Below, one piece after another: positions 60,099-64,000 of a DNA stretch of 64,000 nucleotides (its first letter is position 1; each line of letters starts with the position of its first letter). The notes below the pieces were generated by a model, which was not told where the DNA came from, searched no databases, and was given only the letters and a program-made list of their open reading frames with translations. The translations under genes and the position numbers were made by a program. The DNA is from Mobilisporobacter senegalensis (lineage in GTDB: Bacteria > Bacillota > Clostridia > Lachnospirales > Lachnospiraceae), in contig NZ_RJVG01000012.1 in the NCBI RefSeq assembly GCF_003752155.1, positions 61,564-125,563 on the forward strand. Direction: 5' to 3'.

Positions 60099-61748
60099 TT
60101 ATTCTTTTATTGGATAATTGCTTTCCCTGAAATATATTATTATTGTAAACACTAAAAGCAGTATATCTATAGTAAATGTAATCATATTCCCATGAAACGG
60201 AAGAATGCCTATATTGGCTATGACTCCTAAAATAAAGATAAGTATCATTCCCCCTAACATTCCTGTTAAACTCATCATACTTTGCTTTATAAGCTGTGTC
60301 TCTTCCTGCCAATCATAATACGCCATTCTGTTTCCAATAAAAATACCGGCTACTGCAGTAAACAGAGAAAAAGCAAAGGGGGTCAATATCATCAGTAACA
60401 TCCCAATAAAACTTACTTTTAAGGAAATGCTCATCAATATGGCACATACTGCAGATGTTGGAATCGTAAAAGTCAGATTGGTCAACAAATAACTGTCATA
60501 TAATACTTTTGGTGAGATGGGCAATGATTTGACCAGCCAGATATTTTTTCCCTCCAGTGCAAGGGAAATTGAGGCTGTATTAGTCATACATACCATAACA
60601 GCGATAACATAGCCTGCTGCATTTTTTACAATAGAGATATCATCCGGCATACCCAGGCTTTGCATCACGCTCTCCGGTCCTGCAATCAGTACTGCAACAG
60701 ACAGAAGTACCGCAAGTACACAACCAATCAGCATATTAGTGGCACATACCGTAGATTTTAAAATACGTAAAATTGTTTTCTTATAAAGTGAAGAAAGTAT
60801 ACTGCCATGATGCAATGTTTTGATTTTATAATCGTCTCTGCTCCTATGGGAGGTTAAAGCAGTGTTGATCTGCCTATATCCCATGGATAGAATTAGAACA
60901 AAAAGTATATACAAACTGATGGAAATTCCAGCAAACATAAGGAAAGAACTAATTCTTTCCTCCACTACTGCATCTGAAAAAAGCTTTACCGGTGGATACA
61001 CCTGATTCAAACTGTCCGAAATGACAGGGGCCATGTCTAAAAAAGCTTCCTCTTTGATATGTCCGGTTTCAGGATCAATTATTTTATTAAGCCCCATGTC
61101 TGATGTTGTGGCTGTCATGGAAAGCGCTAAAAGCCCTATAACAGATGTAATACAAAGAATCGTAGAGACTGGACCTGCATATCTGGATTTTGATGAAAAT
61201 GCCGTAATTCCTGCTCCGAAAACAGATGCAATGATAGTAGGGAGCAGGCAGGTCAAAAAGATACCTCCAATCCACATGATGTAAGAACCTGGGGAAGGTT
61301 TGGAAAACCAGGCATAAACAGCTCCCATTGGAAGCATTACAAGCATTGTAAAAAACAGATTCCAAATATACATGTTTAAAAAACGGCTGTGAATAACAGT
61401 CCTTACAGATACTGGAAAGGACATGACCATGTCAAAATCCTTAAATCCAAAAAATTCTCCATTTGTTTTAAACATGGTAAAAACAAGAGTAATCAGGCTG
61501 CTCATGACCATGGAAATACCAGGAATCAGTTCCGTCAATCCAAGATGTGCATAACCATAGGCCATGATACCACAATAACTGACCATTACAATAAAGCAAA
61601 AGGCAATAGCCGCTGTTGTTGCAATCTTTCCATTCCTTTTGTGAGTATCTTTTTCATAGAGAAAAATATTAATTCCAAGCTGGGCCATCAGACGATTTTT
61701 CACAAGAAGCCAACATAAATTCTTCTGTTCTCTTTTTGCTTTTTTCAT
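60099..61748 (-). CDS. ABC-2 type exporter permease
   Basis: A 549-residue protein with twelve or so membrane helices and no ATPase motif. The layout (hydrophobic clusters about 50-250 and 290-545, joined by a loop with HRSRDDYKIKTLHHGS) is that of large single-chain ABC-2 permeases. It is encoded 27 nt after the ATPase on the same strand and is preceded by a GGAAGTG ribosome binding site. Substrate unknown. Confidence 0.85.
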   Translation of the reverse strand: MKKAKREQKNLCWLLVKNRLMAQLGINIFLYEKDTHKRNGKIATTAAIAFCFIVMVSYCGIMAYGYAHLGLTELIPGISMVMSSLITLVFTMFKTNGEFFGFKDFDMVMSFPVSVRTVIHSRFLNMYIWNLFFTMLVMLPMGAVYAWFSKPSPGSYIMWIGGIFLTCLLPTIIASVFGAGITAFSSKSRYAGPVSTILCITSVIGLLALSMTATTSDMGLNKIIDPETGHIKEEAFLDMAPVISDSLNQVYPPVKLFSDAVVEERISSFLMFAGISISLYILFVLILSMGYRQINTALTSHRSRDDYKIKTLHHGSILSSLYKKTILRILKSTVCATNMLIGCVLAVLLSVAVLIAGPESVMQSLGMPDDISIVKNAAGYVIAVMVCMTNTASISLALEGKNIWLVKSLPISPKVLYDSYLLTNLTFTIPTSAVCAILMSISLKVSFIGMLLMILTPFAFSLFTAVAGIFIGNRMAYYDWQEETQLIKQSMMSLTGMLGGMILIFILGVIANIGILPFHGNMITFTIDILLLVFTIIIYFRESNYPIKE

Positions 61749-61775
61749 ATATTACACACTTCCTTCTTTGTTTCT

Positions 61776-62501
61776 CTACTTTTCCTGTTTCAATACTTCC
61801 ATGAAAATTTCCTCCAAAGAGCCGCCCTCTTTTTCCTTCAGCATTTCCTCCATGGTTCCTGCAAAAGCAATTTTTCCATGATGAATCATTGCTACTTTGT
61901 TACAAAGTTTTTCTGCAACATCCAACATATGAGTAGAAAAGAAAATGGCACTGCCGCAGGCACAGAGTTCATACATAATTTTCTTCAATACAACAGCTGC
62001 TTTTGGATCCAGTCCTACAAAAGGCTCATCTAAAACAAGCAATTTAGGATCGTGTATGACGGCAGATATAATGGCAAGTTTCTGCTTCATACCATGGGAA
62101 TATGAGGAAACTAAGTCTCCAAGATTTCCGGTGATTTCAAAAGCATCTGCATATTTCTTGATTTTCTCTTCCCGAGCAGCTGCCGAAATCCCAAAAATAT
62201 CGGCAATAAAATTCAAATACTGGATACCTGTTAAATGCTCATATAAATCTGGATTATCTGGTATATAAGCAATAACTTTCTTACAAATTACCGGCTCTTT
62301 TTTGATAGAATGCCCATCCACCAGAATTTCTCCTTCTTCATAATCAAGAACTCCAACTACAGCTTTAATTGTTGTACTCTTTCCGGCTCCATTATGGCCA
62401 ATAAATCCAAAGATATCTCCTGCCTTTACCTGAAGACTGATATTATCTACAGCTTTTTTGCCTCCCTTGTATGTCTTGCTGAAATTATTGATTATTAACA
62501 T
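61776..62501 (-). CDS. ABC-2 transporter ATPase
   Basis: A 241-residue ATPase of the CcmA/BcrA-like class: Walker A GHNGAGKST, signature SYSHGMKQKLAIISA (variant of LSGGQ), Walker B LLVLDEPFVGLDP, STHML switch. AAGGA at 8 nt supports the ATG at 62501; another ATG at 62510 is possible. It lies between the XRE-TPR regulator and the permease and forms a regulator-ATPase-permease operon. Confidence 0.9.
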   Translation of the reverse strand: MLIINNFSKTYKGGKKAVDNISLQVKAGDIFGFIGHNGAGKSTTIKAVVGVLDYEEGEILVDGHSIKKEPVICKKVIAYIPDNPDLYEHLTGIQYLNFIADIFGISAAAREEKIKKYADAFEITGNLGDLVSSYSHGMKQKLAIISAVIHDPKLLVLDEPFVGLDPKAAVVLKKIMYELCACGSAIFFSTHMLDVAEKLCNKVAMIHHGKIAFAGTMEEMLKEKEGGSLEEIFMEVLKQEK

Positions 62502-62532
62502 TTCACACATCCTTCTCTTAGTTTAAACTACA

Positions 62533-63654
62533 TTATCCACAAACTTCTCTCTGTAAGCGTTTCTTTAACTCTTTATACTCTTCTTCTTCAAATAAACTGG
62601 AAAGTGCAGGATTTTCATACATCTTAAAAATGTCTGCAATGACCAGTTTCTTATTTCTAACCGGTTCTGCACCCAGGTCCAATTCATCGAACCACTCATC
62701 AAGTTTTGTGAAAAATTCGTCTCCATGCAGTCTGACCCCTTGATTTATCATATAAATACTGCAATCCGTGAACTTTTTAAGTTCTCCTAATGCCTCCGGT
62801 ATCTTTTGCTGCAGGCAGTAAAAGATAGTTGCCTGATAAAAGACCAAAAGTGATATATTGGGATGGAGCCGGTCTGTTTCAAATATCTCAACTACCTTTT
62901 CCAACCTTTTTAAGATGAGTTCTGCAAGTTCCGGATCTGATAAATGCATTGACAGGTAATTGACACCGCTCCCAAGAATTCCAAGCAGATTTGTCAATAT
63001 ACTGATTTGTGCTGTTTTTTCAGCCTTTTTGGTTTCTCCGGTCATCTGATAAGCCTGGATCAGCAGTCCATCACTTTGTCTTGTCAGCCTCTTAGGATCA
63101 AGTATTTCCTCCAGACTTTCAATCGCCTCCTGTGTCTCTTTCATCTGAATCTGAACCATCGCTTTTAACACAACTGCGTCACTGCTAAGACCTGTGCTCT
63201 CACTTTCTGTGATGATCCTGTCACATAGTCTCATAATAGATTTAAGTATTTCTTTTTGTCTGCTCTCACTGCCAGCCATATTAAAATGATTCATCCATAA
63301 AATCACTATCTGCATTAATAATGGATAACAGGAATAATACTCCTTTACCAGTTCATTTGTCTTTGTCATAACCTCTTCAAAAGGAAGATTAGCGAAATCG
63401 GAAGCCAGTTCATGATAGCATTCCTTTATTTTCTCTTTTGTCATCTGTGCTTTGAAACCAAGCAGCTGGTCTACGCTGACATTAAAATAGGATGCCAGCC
63501 TTGGTAACAGCGTAATATCCGGATAATTCTGCCTATTTTCCCATTTTGATACCGATGCTTTCGAGATACCAAGAAATTCTGCAAGCTCATCCTGTGTCAC
63601 CTTATATTGATGTCTCAGTTCTATAATATTTTCTGCTAATTGAAGTCGATTCAA
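62533..63654 (-). CDS. XRE-family regulator with TPR-like domain, partner of the ABC-2 operon
   Basis: A protein of about 373 residues with an N-terminal HTH_3 (VTQDELAEFLGISKASVSKWENRQNYPDITLLPRLASYFNV) and a long helical TPR-like region (EEILDPKRLTRQSDGLLIQAYQMTGETKKAEK). AGGAGG (63664-63669) abuts an ATG at 63663, so the in-frame TTG at 63654, 9 nt away, is the likelier start. It is a paralogue of the regulator at 4564-5598. As first gene of the operon it probably controls the transporter in response to an internal ligand. Confidence 0.87.
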   Translation of the reverse strand: MNRLQLAENIIELRHQYKVTQDELAEFLGISKASVSKWENRQNYPDITLLPRLASYFNVSVDQLLGFKAQMTKEKIKECYHELASDFANLPFEEVMTKTNELVKEYYSCYPLLMQIVILWMNHFNMAGSESRQKEILKSIMRLCDRIITESESTGLSSDAVVLKAMVQIQMKETQEAIESLEEILDPKRLTRQSDGLLIQAYQMTGETKKAEKTAQISILTNLLGILGSGVNYLSMHLSDPELAELILKRLEKVVEIFETDRLHPNISLLVFYQATIFYCLQQKIPEALGELKKFTDCSIYMINQGVRLHGDEFFTKLDEWFDELDLGAEPVRNKKLVIADIFKMYENPALSSLFEEEEYKELKKRLQREVCG

Positions 63655-63663
63655 AAAGTTCAT

Positions 63664-64000
63664 CCTCCTTCTATAAACTCGTAAGCTGTAATGACCCTTG
63701 TATATAATTTGATCTTTGCTTGACTCTGATATTAATATAATTCAAATATTCTATAATAACAATAGAGTTTTGGTTAACTTTTCTCTACAAAATCAACCAA
63801 AAGGAAACTATTTGTGATCGTAATGTGAAATTTTTAATTCCGTTTTTTCAAACCACAAAATAATAAAAATGGAATTTACTCTTGCACATAGTTTTTGCTA
63901 TTATTTTCCTAAAATGATTTTTTAAATTCTTTTTTTTATGTTTTAGTTGCGTTTAGTCCTGCACAAAAATATAGTATTAGTGTGATCTCTGCCCTTCTTT
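63664..64000. other. Upstream region of the XRE-TPR regulator operon
   Basis: On the minus strand TTGTTA (63757-63762), a 17-bp spacer and TATATT (63734-63739) make a plausible promoter. Just upstream of the -35, TTTTGGTT (63768-63775) and AACCAAAA (63795-63802) form an 8-bp inverted repeat, an operator candidate. The remaining 200 bases to the edge are AT-rich without a recognisable gene. Confidence 0.45.

Noticed and set aside
1..64000. Prophage, integrative element or CRISPR array
   Set aside because: No integrase, transposase, phage structural gene, tRNA-associated att site or regularly spaced repeats were found.

Overview
The window is AT-rich and reads as chromosome of an anaerobic, endospore-forming Firmicute, most likely a member of the Lachnospiraceae or another Clostridia. 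The grounds are a cotJ spore-coat pair, AGGAGG-type ribosome binding sites before nearly every gene, frequent TTG starts, and a pair of genes (DUF6179/DUF6323-like) that I associate with Lachnospiraceae. I see no rRNA, tRNA, CRISPR array, integrase or transposase. The species cannot be named from this sequence.

Layout. 1-9.1 kb: a glutaredoxin-like gene cut by the window edge, a PrxQ/Bcp peroxiredoxin, the DUF6179/DUF6323 pair, a tRNA-dihydrouridine synthase, a cupin, an XRE-TPR regulator, a GNAT acetyltransferase, a DUF368 membrane protein and a one-subunit sulfite/nitrite reductase. 9.1-16.1 kb: a radical SAM protein with a TetR regulator, then a heterodimeric exporter-fold ABC pair under an AraC regulator. 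16.4-24.1 kb: an L,D-transpeptidase and a divergent zinc locus (ZnuA facing ZnuC-ZnuB, a CxCC/His-rich COG0523 GTPase, a COG0523-like/permease fusion and a TIGR03943 protein). 24.2-27.2 kb: cyclic-di-GMP genes (pseudo-receiver, GGDEF, HD-GYP). 27.5-31.2 kb: a TetR-controlled FtsX-type ABC transporter. 31.4-35.9 kb: a DtxR-family regulator with a four-gene Mn/Fe ABC importer. 36-42 kb: a PAS-GGDEF protein, a chemoreceptor, an RsmH paralogue and a secreted metallopeptidase with crystallin-like domains. 43.3-47.6 kb: an antibiotic-resistance operon (ABC-F, Vat acetyltransferase, FG-GAP-like protein, methyltransferase) behind a long structured leader. 47.6-64 kb: cotJ genes, an HD protein, membrane proteins, a berberine-bridge-type oxidoreductase, MetE with a LysR regulator, a PucR regulator, a cysteine-peptidase-like protein, and an ABC-2 transporter with an XRE-TPR regulator.

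Most interesting signals. (1) The ABC-F/Vat operon has a roughly 470-nt leader with its own promoter, a 12-codon peptide carrying Lys/Arg-X-Arg stall motifs, competing hairpins and a terminator before ABC-F. This is the architecture of antibiotic-responsive ribosome-mediated attenuation. (2) The AraC/ABC locus carries two matching GTTAGC-N4-GCTAAC palindromes at both start regions and a 20-bp-period direct repeat just upstream of a weak -35, which suggests dual control. (3) The zinc locus contains a GTPase-permease fusion. (4) Two long imperfect inverted repeats, at about 3.57-3.68 kb and 27.35-27.55 kb, look like miniature mobile elements or structured RNAs. (5) Two TetR-type operators sit exactly inside and just downstream of a consensus promoter at 31.2 kb.

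Metal homeostasis, c-di-GMP signalling and drug efflux or protection dominate the window, and most clusters have a visible local regulator with a candidate operator. Starts were set by Shine-Dalgarno spacing. Where this moved a start from the longest open frame, the entry says so.
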